Origin: Episyrphus balteatus
Taxonomy: Eukaryota > Arthropoda > Insecta > Diptera > Syrphidae
Length of the DNA stretch: 64,000 nt
Assembly: GCF_945859705.1 (NCBI RefSeq)
Contig: NC_079137.1
Span: 79,691,150 to 79,755,149, forward strand
Direction of reading: 5' to 3'
Positions 12,100 to 22,737 of this stretch are shown piece by piece (position 1 is the stretch's first letter; each line of letters starts with the position of its first letter). A program made the translations under genes and the position numbers. The notes under the pieces were generated by a model. That model worked only from the letters and a program-made list of their open reading frames with translations, did no database searches and was not told the origin of the DNA.

Positions 12100-13799
12100 T
12101 GTATTTTGTACCTAAAACAACAACAAAAAACATACCTTCAACTCACTCAGGCTCAGGACATAACTTAATTATGTATTATCAGGTCTCGTATAACCTTTGA
12201 TTCATTAATATTAGAAGCTTAATGTGCCAGGCAAAGTTACTCCAACCATATAACCCGCCACGCTACAACAAAGTCAGTAAAGTCATGAGAGTATGAGAAA
12301 AAAAAAAGATTACGTATACACCCCAATGTACCCGATGTAAAATTCGAAAAACAGTAGAGCGGTATAATCGACTCTTCTCCGAAAATTACCTCACATATAA
12401 CCAAAGCATAATTTGCTTCTCTCCATGAAACCCACCTCTTCTAAACCCACCTAAAACATAACATATATGAGCCTGTTGGATGAGCGCCTTGTGTTATAAG
12501 CTGTAGCTTACATTCATTCATTAACAACATTCTGACGCAAAGATAAAAACTTTTTTATTACCAACAACCTGCGGCAGCGGAATGAGAGCAGAGAGGAGTC
12601 TATACCGATGAATCCACCTTAGGTGTACCTGTGTACTTCTAATTGAAGCTAACTTATTTGGCGCCCGGGACGGGACTAAAACAATAAAACAACAACGAAA
12701 ACAGTAATAACCGTGAACGAAACGGAACAAATTACCATTGTGAATGTGGAATTCGCTTAATGTTTTATTAGAAATCGAACATTTTGGCAAAGGTGCTCAA
12801 TGAGGTTATATAGAAAGGTGGCGCAGAGGCCAGGTTTTATAGGAAAAGGCATGGCACATATATAAAGTACAGGCGTTGGCTTGTGTTCACGTTTTAATGT
12901 TCATAATTTGCCCCTTCTTCATCATAGAGAGGTTATGTAAGGGAGGGTATTGGGTTATATGAATATGGCCTTCCATTAATAATATGCACAACAACGACGG
13001 CGGATGCATAAAATTTAACAACAGGTCGTTTTCTTTATAGGAACGTGTGTGTGGTGTGGTGTTGTGTTGTTCTCTCTCGTATGAGTAAAAGGTTTGGCGC
13101 GTTCGTTGGGTTGGTCTCGTTTTTTTTTAAGCAAACCAAAGCACCAACTGGGCCATTTTGCATTGCTAAATAGTCAATCTCAGCTTCCTTTTCTGGTACA
13201 ATTCTGGTTATACGCGAAGTAGTTAGGAATTTTACAATCAACCAAATGGCAGTTGGGCGGGTTTAAGGTAGTTTATTTTTTTTTATTCTTCATACACCTA
13301 CGATGACGATCTACATATTGTGTGGTGGAGTTTATAGAAAATAACAGATGGAACGAGAGGAAGAGACTTTGTGTTCATTATGCTTGTACAGGATGTATAT
13401 TCACTCAGGTCTATAATTTGAAAGGATAAAATGTAAAATCTAGACTAATTCGTGCCTGATAAGAAAAAGAGCACAAAAAATGGAGTAGAAATAAAATTAA
13501 GAGGAGGGAGTCATTTTTACAGGCTGCGAGTGGAGTAGAATAAAATCTAAATATTATGTATGCCAATATGGAAATGTGTTTAAAAAAGAGGTTAACAAGG
13601 TTTACTTAAACGTGAAAAAATCGTTAAAAAGTTAATAATATTTCAAATTTAATCTACTATTTCAAATCCAATATTTTTGGGGTCATTAAATTGGATTGCA
13701 CAGCTGTATTTTACTTTAAAAATAAAATATTTAAATTTCTTTATAGTTTTGTTTTATAATAAGTTAAGCCCGATACACACTCGCGTTTAATGACGCAGT
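12100..13799. other. Non-coding stretch, nothing recognised
   Basis: Moderately complex sequence with a GT-rich patch near 13046-13072. Open frames here (up to 89 codons on minus near 12521-12790) show no family resemblance. No RNA gene or TIR element seen. It may be host intergenic or intronic DNA. Confidence 0.45.
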
Positions 13800-13807
13800 G
13801 GTTAGAT

Positions 13808-14096
13808 AAGTGTTTCCCAACGTTGGGCCCACGCACCACAGGAAGGTAATTTGATTTTAAAGGGGGCAATTCAAAATGATGCATGGACTTCTTATTAAAA
13901 AAAAAACTAAAGACACTTTTCGTAAAATATTAATCAATTGTTTTTGTTGTATACTAAAGTAAACGCAATAAGTTTGTTAATTTTCTTTGAGATTTAATTT
14001 TTTTTGGATTTCAAAAGTTGCTGGTGTTAAATTTTTTAGTCACAAAATTTCAGGGGTTCTGGTGGTTCATATCACAAAAAAGGTTTGGAAATACTG
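13808..14096. mobile_element. hAT-type non-autonomous element with perfect 8-bp target duplication
   Basis: The 8-mer GGTTAGAT flanks the element on both sides (13800-13807 and 14097-14104), the length expected of hAT transposition. The left end is AAGTGTTTCCCAACG; the reverse complement of the right end is CAGTATTTCCAAACC, close to the CAGTGTTTCCCAA ends of many hAT (Tip100/Zaphod-like) elements. The element is 289 bp with no transposase, so it is a MITE or internally deleted copy. The superfamily call rests on duplication length plus end sequence; the family name is not determinable by eye. Confidence 0.8.
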
Positions 14097-14372
14097 GGTT
14101 AGATGCTATGACGTTTACGTAGTTGCATCGCTCGTCTTTCCACGTTCCGAGCAGAATTCCCAAGTAAAAATGGAATTCCGTCTCACCTACGCTGCACCAC
14201 GTTCGCACCATATTTAAAATTTCTAAACCACCGCGCCACACCACGACTGCACCACGTCTGCACCATTTCATTTTTAATGAAAAAAAAATCTTTTCTCGTA
14301 CTTATACAAATGATTAAGTCGTCTTCAAAGTTATTTTGACCTAAGTAACAAATTGCCAGTTCGTATAGACAT

Positions 14373-14454
14373 GACTTGGTGGTTGAGTGGTTAAGGTGTT
14401 GGACTTCTAATTGAAAGTGCTCTGGATACTCGGGTTCGAATCTTCTTCTCGTCG
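14373..14454 (+). ncRNA. tRNA-Ser-like sequence inside a mobile element (not a functional tRNA gene)
   Basis: The order matches a long-variable-arm tRNA: TGGTTGAGTGGTTAAGG (D arm and Pol III A box), an anticodon-arm region TTGGACTTCTAATT, an extra arm about AGTGCTCTGGATACT, and GGTTCGAATCT (T loop and B box). The layout is closest to tRNA-Ser(GCT), here with TCT where the anticodon would sit. The acceptor and T stems do not pair well, so it is a decayed tRNA-derived Pol III promoter rather than a decoding tRNA. Confidence 0.75.
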
Positions 14455-14464
14455 GTATTTTTTT

Positions 14465-15201
14465 ACTTGCTCTATAGGGCAAGTATTGGTTTCGTGTAGA
14501 AAAAAAAAATCGAGGTTTTAATCAAAACCAACATTACGATGATGGAGAAGATCAAAAAAGTGGTTTTCGTCATGCCGTCCGTCGGTCTGTGCGTGTGTGC
14601 GTCTGTGCGTCTGTGCGTCTGTGCGTCTGTGCGTCCATCTGTACATCGAGCTAGGGCCTAAACGGGTGAATGGATTTGCTTGAAACTTGGTACAGATGAT
14701 TTTTACGTAATTCCCTAGGTCCGTTTTTTTTATTTTTTTAATATCTCCAATTTAACGCATATCTCCCATATAACGTTTTCGAGGTATTTCAAATATCTCG
14801 AAAACGGCTCTAACGATTTCGTTTAAATTTGGTGTGCGCAGTACTCTTATTGATTCCAACAAAACTGCGTTTTTAGTTTTTCTCAAAAAATGCCAAGAGC
14901 GGAAATATGGCGTTGCCGTTTTTCAAAAATTTACATGTTTTTTAAGTCCATATATTTCATCAAAGCATAAGTCAATTTTTTCAAAATTTACAGACATCAT
15001 AGGTATTGAAGTGTAAAATGTAAAAAAAAATTAAAAAAAAAAGTTTTTCAAAAAATTTTTTAAAAAATTGAATTTTTTTAACTTTCGATTTTTTTTTTGT
15101 TTTTATTTTTTTTTTCTTCACAAAACCTTAAATTTCCAATAGATATTTAAGATAAAGATGCTTTGAACTACAAGAGCAAGTACGTGCGACCCAGTCGTGC
15201 A
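14465..15201 (+). mobile_element. Microsatellite-bearing non-autonomous element, Helentron/DINE-like, copy 1
   Basis: Begins with a small hairpin, ACTTGCTCTATAGGGCAAGT, and ends GCAAGTACGTGCGAC..CAGTCGTGCA, also able to form a short hairpin. It holds an internal (GTGCGTCT)n tract at 14588-14634, then conserved blocks shared with copy 2 at 22583: ATCGAGCT..GGCCTAAAC, TTGAAACTTGGTA, AATTCCCTAG and AAACGGCTCTAACGAT. It lies between runs of T with no obvious duplication, inside the tRNA-bearing element. A 5' hairpin, 3' hairpin, central 4-8-bp microsatellite and T-T insertion are the features of DINE-1/Helentron-associated elements; the class assignment is inference. Confidence 0.65.
14588..14634. 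repeat. (GTGCGTCT)n microsatellite
   Basis: About five to six tandem copies of GTGCGTCT with minor variation, located in the middle of the DINE-like element. The corresponding position of copy 2 has a (CTGT)n tract instead. Confidence 0.9.
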
Positions 15202-15459
15202 TTTTATTAAAATTATTTTTCAATAATCCAAAATTAGGCATCATGGTGCGGCGAATTTTTCATACAAAATGAAATGGTGCTGACATACGGTGCAGTCGTG
15301 GTGCGGCGGTGGTGCGCTGAAATTTTCCGCCAAACGGCGGTAATGTAGTTGTGGTGCGGCGGTCAAGATTTTTGTCTTCTTTATTTTTTGACAAAATTGT
15401 CAAACGGATTAACTATCAAACTTTAATGCCAAAGATAAAAACATTTTTTTTTTATGTAA

Positions 15460-16040
15460 AGCCTTCGCAAATTGTAGCTTACCGAGATATTATAAGTCTT
15501 GGAAACCAAGCTCTGGTGACACTTTGACATTCCTATTCTTGTTGTTAGGTTTTGCAATTATTATTATGAGAGACATTTTATCGTTTATAGTTTTCGCGAA
15601 AGCTTTATGTGCGGAATCATGAGATACCAAAGCCTAGTGCCTTACATCATTAACAATCTGTTCTTGATTTTAAAAACCTACAATGTTTTGTTTTAATGAT
15701 TAAGATTAGACACTTCTTACTATTATGTATAATAGTCCTCGTAAAATCGTGATGTACTAAATAAAATGAGTTATGGAACACCAAGGCCTAGTAGCCTACA
15801 CTATAAGAATTTGTATCTTGTTATTAGTGACCTTCAAGTCTGACTGGCTTATGCGATAATCTCATTAAAGTATTTCTAGATTAAATGAATTGTTAGAAAC
15901 AAAGGTCTAGTGACCTACACTTTCAACATTCCTGTTTTTGTATGATTGTTTTATATGATTGGCTAAAATTCGAGACATTTTACCATGAAGGGTCTTCTTC
16001 AAAATTTTGAAAAACCAAGGGCTAGTGGTCTTCATTCATG
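15460..16040. repeat. Degenerate tandem array, ~117-150-bp units
   Basis: A recurring block AACCAAGGNCTAGTGNCCTACAC followed by an ATTCCTNTTTTTG-like stretch appears near 15504, 15632, 15781, 15898 and 16015, with spacings of about 128, 149, 117 and 117 bp. Units also share GAGACATTTTA. The copies are strongly diverged, so this is an old minisatellite or internal repeats of a larger unrecognised element. No coding capacity. Confidence 0.6.
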
Positions 16041-19000
16041 CTAAACCACAAACTTGGGTTATTTTTTTTTGTTTACTGAACCTAAACCAATTGAATGACT
16101 ATAACAAAAGCTTAACCATATTTTCTTTAAACCAATTCCAGTTCTAAATTTTTTATATATTCAATTCAATTATTTCAGTGTTTACACCCAATCTGAAAGT
16201 TACTCCCCCTTTAACTTTTCATACTTCCACTTTCCACTGTCACAAATCGCAAGTCGACCCTGCATTCACACACAAAATTATTCTACTTAAAAAAAAACCT
16301 TCTTTTCGTTTCGTATCCATATGTTCAACTCAAAGATTAAACTTAAACGGTGGTTGGAGAATGAAGAGGTTTCCAAAGCATTTTCATGCCAAGAAAACCA
16401 TTAAAACTCTTTGCAAAACGAAATGTTTTTTCTCTCTCTCTCTCGATCTCATGTTTTACAAGGCCACTGACTAAAATGTACTATAACAAAGCCTCTACTG
16501 CTTTTGGCTTTTGGGAAATCAGCAGCAGCGCCGTCTTAAAGCAACCGGAATGGTATGATGGTGCTGGTGAATTAGATTGAATTAGGCAATCTACTTAATG
16601 CTGAGCCTTCGTCGTCGTTGTCGGCAAACCTCTATCTCTCGCCTTCTGTATAAATACTCATCCGTTTCGCGCTTACCCGCGCTCGAATTTGTGTTATATG
16701 TTTGGGTTGTTTTTTTTTTTTTGTGTATTTTGTGTCGCCTTACACTTGTCGCTTTATCCCTAAAAAAAAGTCTCCAAACCGCCATTGCTACCCGGTTCCC
16801 ATTTGGATGATGATGTGATTTACAAGGCTTACAACACGAAATAAATAAATAAAAAATTTCCCAATTCCACATACAACGGCTATAATGCTGTTCCGCGTGG
16901 TTTTGTCGTTCCTTCCTCGTTGTCGGTAAGAATCGAAATCCTTTTCATATATACCTAAAGCCCTTTTCTCTCTCCATATGTGGATATGTAAAGGCTCTGG
17001 ATGGTTTGGCAGAGCGAAGCGGCTCATATGAGATTGTAAAAAGGCACAGACGCCCACCCCTTGGAGCCAGGCTATAAACTGTAGAATGGGCAAACCGAAA
17101 AAAAAGAGGACGAAAGCTTTGGTTCGTAATTGCCAAATATTCATAGGAGCAGCTGGTGCTGGGTTATATTCGTTCTTCGTTCAGGTCCTCTTTGGTCCTG
17201 GAGTTTTCCTTGCCTCGCTTTGAGAGTGTACCAGTGCCAAGAGAAAGATTATGTGCGCCTTGCAGGGGTGTGTCTGTGTGGTTTGGGCTGGATATATCTT
17301 TCACTCTTCATCCAGAACGTCAAGGAGTTACTTAGAGTATTCCGTCTGTCTTGTATCCTTTTTGCTTTTTTAGTTCCGTCACGCTTTTCATTGTGTACTT
17401 TTCACTTGTTAAAATGAACAAGGCGAGATTCCTTTTTTCATCCCCTCTTTCTCCTCCTTCTGGTTTTATCCTTATCCCCGAATAGGAGGTCCTTTTGCCC
17501 GATGCCTACTTTTTCGGGAAGATGTTTTGGATATGTTCCAAAACGAACATACTCGTTTTTCGTACAAACTACAATGTGTTTTGTTGTTGTTTTGGTATAA
17601 GCTCGTTGTTTTCGTTTGTTACTCTCTAACTCCTTCAATCCTTAAAGTATCGTGTCCTGGATTTTATACTTAGGATCTAGCAAACTGAGGGTGTTGCCTG
17701 ATGCATATAAAAAAAAGCTTAAGGGCTACTTTTCTCGGACATCTGTAAACGACCAGAAATACAACCGAGAGAAGGACGACGACCGGCCAAGTGGGCGATA
17801 GTAAGCCCAAAAACGATACAAGGACTATCTTTGCTTTCGTTGTTGTTGTTGGCTGGCATTTATGATGGTTTGGGAAGAAGTGGCAACAACACTAGGATCT
17901 TTTTCTTTCTTTCTTAATTCAAGTTTTGCGATAGAAAATGTGGGAGGGTGATGATGGGGCAAAAGGAGGAGGCTAAGATAATTGGCATGTTGATGCAGTT
18001 TTTTTTTGTGTATGCGGTCTTGAAGCCTTTTCTTCTAGAGCGGAGCCGAGTAAAGCTAAGAAGAAGAAAAGGATAATAATCGTTTAAGTGTTGCAATATA
18101 AAAATATTCTCATAGCATGTCTTTTCTTTCTGTTTTTGAGTATAGTTTTTGACTTGAATGTTGTTGGGGTGTGGCAGAGTGGCAGTTGTTGTTTTGGTCC
18201 TTTCTTTTTTTTTTTTTTTTGGTTTTGTACTTTTCTATGTTCCTTGGGGTTCTTAAGTATTTATTATTAAATCCTTGTTATCGGTGGCGGTAGAAATGGT
18301 GGTTCTAGCAATGGAAACAAACACCAGAAAAAATGAATAAAATAGTTGGCGGTGGTATAAGGTGGCAGAGGCAGCTATTATTTGGTCACATTTTGTGTGA
18401 AAGTAGGAAACGTATGCCAAGAATTGTTTTTTTGGCTTCACATTACCAGAGTCAAAGTGCAATGAAACAGGACGAAATCCAAATTGGTTGGAAGTTTGGT
18501 TGGCGTGTGGGGGGAAGGGCAAACGGTTTTTGTTATAAGTTGGCTTAGACTATAGACGAGGAAACTATTTTCGTGTGAAATTGAAGTAATACAGTAGGTG
18601 TTTGGGGGGAGGACTTTTGTTTTTTTTTTTTGTTAGAGGGAGTTTTGCAATTTTTTTGTGAAAGTTTTGTGGTTGAAATTATTATCTCTGACTTGTAGTT
18701 CATTATTATGAGGTTTTTTTTGTGGTGTTTTCCCTTTTTTTTTTGTTGGCAGAGAAAGTAGAAGGGAAAAAATAAAAGTTTGATAGACCATGTGATTTTG
18801 CTAACGTATGTGATTTGTTTTTTTTTTCCTTTTATTTTACTCAATAAAAAATCATTTAAATAATATGGTTTATTTATGTAAAAAGTGAAAAGAACATTTT
18901 AATAATGCATATTTCTTTTTCACTTTTGGGCTAAATTTTCTGAGGCTAGGTTGAATGTTCTAAAGTTTAAAAGTGTTTCTTGGTTTTGTTGTTGTTTTTG

Positions 19001-19395
19001 AAGTGAAAACTTCTTTAGTATCGTAGTGATTTTAAACCAATCAATTGAATATAACTTTTGTTTTAATAGATAGATGAATGAAAATTATACTGCAGATAGG
19101 TAATAGAATAAACTATAGTTGTGCAAAATTTCAATTAATTTCATATTCAAAATCCTGAAAAAAAAAAAACGGTGAAAAAATGTTCTTTTTCTAAACACGT
19201 TATATCTTTTGACCTAGAGCACATATTACCGATATTATTACCTTTCATTTAATATCTCACACATTACGGTACGTGCTCTACAAGTCAAACAATCTTAAAT
19301 TAAAAAACTTGAAAAATTCCTGAAAACATCTGTGGAGATTTGTTGCCGATGGCCATAGCCACCAGTGTAAAAAGTACGGTAATCTCGACATGGTT
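16041..19395. other. Non-coding stretch, nothing recognised
   Basis: Moderately complex DNA with a (TC)n tract near 16430-16447, several long T runs and GTTGTT-type repeats. Opposing short open frames (up to 118 codons on minus, 16788-17144) show no domain. It could be host intron or intergenic sequence. No RNA gene or TIR element identified. Confidence 0.4.
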
Positions 19396-22300
19396 GGCTT
19401 TAAAAAATTCTTACTTTTTTTGTAGACCTTGTAGAAATATGATTGAAGCGTCACATAAAAGGTGCAATAATAAGTTTTCAGATGATATTAAGTTTATTAT
19501 AGGTAGGCATATAAAAAAATGGATTCAACAGAGTTAAAAGAGGAAAAAGATTGATTTTTTTGCTCTTTTTTTATGTAAACTGATTGGGTTCAAAAAATTC
19601 TAGCTCTTTTTGTAGATGTTGTAGAGACATGATCGATATAAAATTTTTTAAGCTGAAACAATTAGCTTTTAGATGATAGGGTCAATGTGGGTAAATGTAA
19701 ACAGGGGTAAATGAGAACATGGCTCATAACAAGCTTCAGTTAAATCTCTTTGATGCATACATAAGTACAAATCGCGGACGCATGTATCTTTTAACTTATA
19801 CGTCAAGCTCATTGCTGTCAAGAGAGTATTTTCCCTGAAAGATAATTTTTTAAAGTGTCAAACAAGTCGTTAGTCTTTCAGAAAAATTAAATATTTTTGC
19901 AGATTCAATTAAGTCAGTATATTTTGCATATACTTTTTAGTTTTCAATTTTGATGTAGATTCTATGTGAAACAAACAAATTTTAAAATACAGGACATTTA
20001 TGTCGATTTGCATGTGTTTACATTTACCCCAGAATATTTTTCATAATGGGTAAATGTAAACAACGTATTCTGGGGGGTAAATATAAACATATATTTTTGC
20101 TAAAATTATTGGTTTTAATAAAAATAAAGTATGTTTAGTCAATTACTATTGGTAAGGTGCCGCGGAGTCACATTTTAAAGTACCAACACCATAATTTTCA
20201 GTGTATGATGTTGCAAAATCGGCCTTTGAGGTACAAAAAAAAAAAAAAAATATGACGTTCAGAGCTGCTCAGGATGCATATTGGGTGCCTATATAAAGAA
20301 TCAAAGGAAGAAAACAAAAACTTTTATTGGAATTTGAAAAACTTGCAAACATACAACAAAATTATGCTGTATCCCGTAGCTCAGTGTGATGGGGTGGGTT
20401 CAGACTTTTTGATACACTTTATTAATCCGTCCGATTAATAAAATGTATCAAACAACAATAAAAAAAAAATACACAACAATTAAAAAAAATTATCTAAATG
20501 GAAATTAAATAAAAGTAAACACAGGGTGTTACTTCTACTTACTAGGGTGGGCGCCAGGAAACTTTTTAAGTGGAATTTTACCAAAACCAGACCAAAACTG
20601 ATAAGTAATCTTCAAAATTTGAAAATAAAAGATATGAATTTATTTCCTAATTGGAATTTAAGAAATTTTATTTTTTAAAGACTGGGAAACCTTGGTAGTC
20701 CTGGACTAAAACCCAGTATCTTTTCGAAAACAAGAAATAGTACAATAATAATATATTCGAAACGACGAATGAAATGAAAAATGAAGATAAAAGAAAACCA
20801 AAAGCAGAAGTAAAATTACAATTTCTTTGCGCCAAAAAGACACAAAGCAAAACCACTTTGGGAAAGATCCCGAAAGACAACGGTAAGTTACAACGGTCGC
20901 GAGTCCCGCAAAATATCGGGATAAAACAAAACGGAACGAAGGCCTAATCGGTTACAAATTAATCCCACTTTAGGGTCACTCAAAAAAACGAAATTTCAAA
21001 TACTAATTTTTCACAAATAAAAACCAAATACTTATCTCAACAATTGAATCCTTTATCCTGGTCAATATCCCCTACAAATTTCCTCCCTTAAAATGGCTCT
21101 ATCGGACTTCCTCCGAATTAAAATTTCCCTCCAAAATTTTACCACAAAATATTCGCCCCAACTGGACTTATATTTTCTCAATCGCAAGTTAACTCTCAAA
21201 AATAAAATCGCAAAAATCGTAATAATTTTTCGTTTAAACTTTTCAAAAGTCTTCCAAGAAGTGAAGTAATAATGGCGGGCCAAAACGAACATGCCGCCAC
21301 GACCATATGGTCATCCTCTTCCGATCTTTGTGCAAGGAGGTTTTCTGTCTCGGTCTAACAACAGCACCCTGCCTATTGGCTAGCGATATCTGCTCCGATG
21401 TCGAATAACCATCGCATGCGATCTCATGGCTCAGTGGACGCATTCAGCCCGCTTCCGCCAATTCCATTTAAAAAGAATTAAACGAAAAACTATTTAAAAA
21501 TCACGCAAAGTCCCCAGCCCAAACCGGCCCAGAACTAATAAATTGGAGGAAAATATTTCTTCTAGACGGAGTCACGACCATTTACATTTTCAAATTAAAC
21601 CGCGAGAAAGGATTCAAACGCGAAAATTAAATAAACTAAAACCGTAGACCTTCGCGCAGACAATTAGGGGAAGGGAAACACATCGCAAAGTGGTTTTACT
21701 TTTTGTGCAAGGCACTTATGTTGGGCACTCGGCTATACTAAATTTACGTTGGTGAATTTTAATTCACATTTACGTTGGGCATGGGTAAATACTTCATGCC
21801 TTTATATCCTGGGTGAGTCATCTCTCACAAACATATCAAATGTATCTTTCTTCAAGTAATTTTATGGACCGCCCATCCAAATAGATATAATTCTCAAAAA
21901 GTATGGACCGCCCGTCCAATACTGACTTTATAGTCTGTGTGAACCATCAATCACACGTCACACTATATGTTGTAATGTAAACCTGTTTTGTTTGCTTTTC
22001 CAAGATACTCAAAGAACAAGCTTCTGACTGATGGACCAGGTCTCTAATAATCTCTTCGAGCATTTTGGAGCAGCAAAAGAATGGGATTCAAGAAAATGAT
22101 TAAAAGGGAATGGAATGGGGAGGTAAAACTTGTTGTGGTAAAATTTACCGCAACAAAATACCATCTTGAACGTTTTTCAAGTCGTTATCCATATGATAAA
22201 GAGGAATTTCTAAATTTTAAACCACCGTTTACTTTTACCCCGAATTTGTAAAAAAACACAAACATGGTGGGGTATTTGTAAACATGCCATATTTGACAGT

Positions 22301-22545
22301 TATTTAAACAATTTGGGAAATATTTGTTCATATATTTATAGAGAAGAATTGCTATCATTTCATATTTGCATTTCAAGTTGTTTCGTTAAAACATATTAAA
22401 ATGTAAAGTCAAAAGAAAAAAAACACATGAAATTGTTTACATTTACCCACATTGACCCTATAGGTTGTCATAGTAAAAATGGATTTAACTGTTTTAGAAG
22501 AAAAAAATATATGATTTTTTTGCTATGACGTTATCACGTAAAATT
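19396..22545 (+). repeat. Two-unit tandem repeat; second unit split by the 2.78-kb TA element
   Basis: Unit 1 (about 19396-19580) reads ..TTTTTGTAGACCTTGTAGA.., ..CAGATGATATT.., TATAGGTAGGCATATAAA, ATGGATTCAAC, GATTTTTTTGC. Unit 2 begins near 19581 with TTTTTGTAGATGTTGTAGA, reaches AGATGA at 19671-19676, is interrupted, and resumes at 22459 as TATAGGTTGTCATAGTAAA, then ATGGATTTAAC and GATTTTTTTGC. The period is about 185 bp. Unit 1 thus acts as an uninterrupted reference for the insertion point. Confidence 0.75.
19679..22458. mobile_element. 2.78-kb TIR element with TA target duplication and repeated subterminal GGGTAAATGTAAAC motifs
   Basis: Both ends begin GGGTCAATGTGGGTAAATGT and match perfectly for 25 bp (19679-19703 and the complement 22434-22458). 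TA flanks each end (19677-19678, 22459-22460); the sister tandem unit confirms the joint. Subterminal copies of GGGTAAATGTAAAC occur at 20048-20061 and inverted at 20016-20029, forming with their GTATTCTGGGG neighbours a strong inverted pair; further variants lie near 22235-22285. No transposase frame is visible. The interior from about 20880 to 21720 is less AT-rich and unlike its surroundings, with minus-strand frames of 76 (21062-21292) and 66 codons (21243-21443) without recognisable domains; it may be captured or nested sequence. Superfamily undetermined. Confidence 0.8.
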
Positions 22546-22582
22546 ATCGTCCGTAAACCGACTTTACAGACAACACCTTTTT

Positions 22583-22700
22583 ACTTGCGATATAGGTACT
22601 ATAGGGCAAGTTTAGGATTCGTAAAAAAAATCGAACTCGAGATAACAATTTTACATGACATTACGATGATGGAGAATGCCAAAAAAGTGGGTCCGGCAAT

Positions 22701-22737
<37 letters not shown>

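Larger units (their letters stand above)
14159..15400. mobile_element. tRNA-bearing palindromic TIR element, copy 1 (interrupted)
   Basis: Starts CCCAAGTAAAAATGGAATTCC, matching copy 2 at 25198. Contains GCACCACG-rich sequence, a tRNA-Ser-like head (14373-14454), then inverted GGTGCGGCGG-rich sequence, giving a mostly palindromic body with the tRNA-like part near its centre. It is split by a second element at 14465-15201; skipping that insert, the sequence continues into AATAATCCAAAATTA and CATCATGGTGC as in copy 2. The right end past about 15360 has diverged and lacks the terminal ACTCGGG seen in copy 2, so that boundary is approximate. Confidence 0.75.

Noticed and set aside
14373..14454. 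Functional tRNA gene
   Set aside because: A and B boxes are present but acceptor and T stems do not pair, and the copy lies inside a repeated mobile element.
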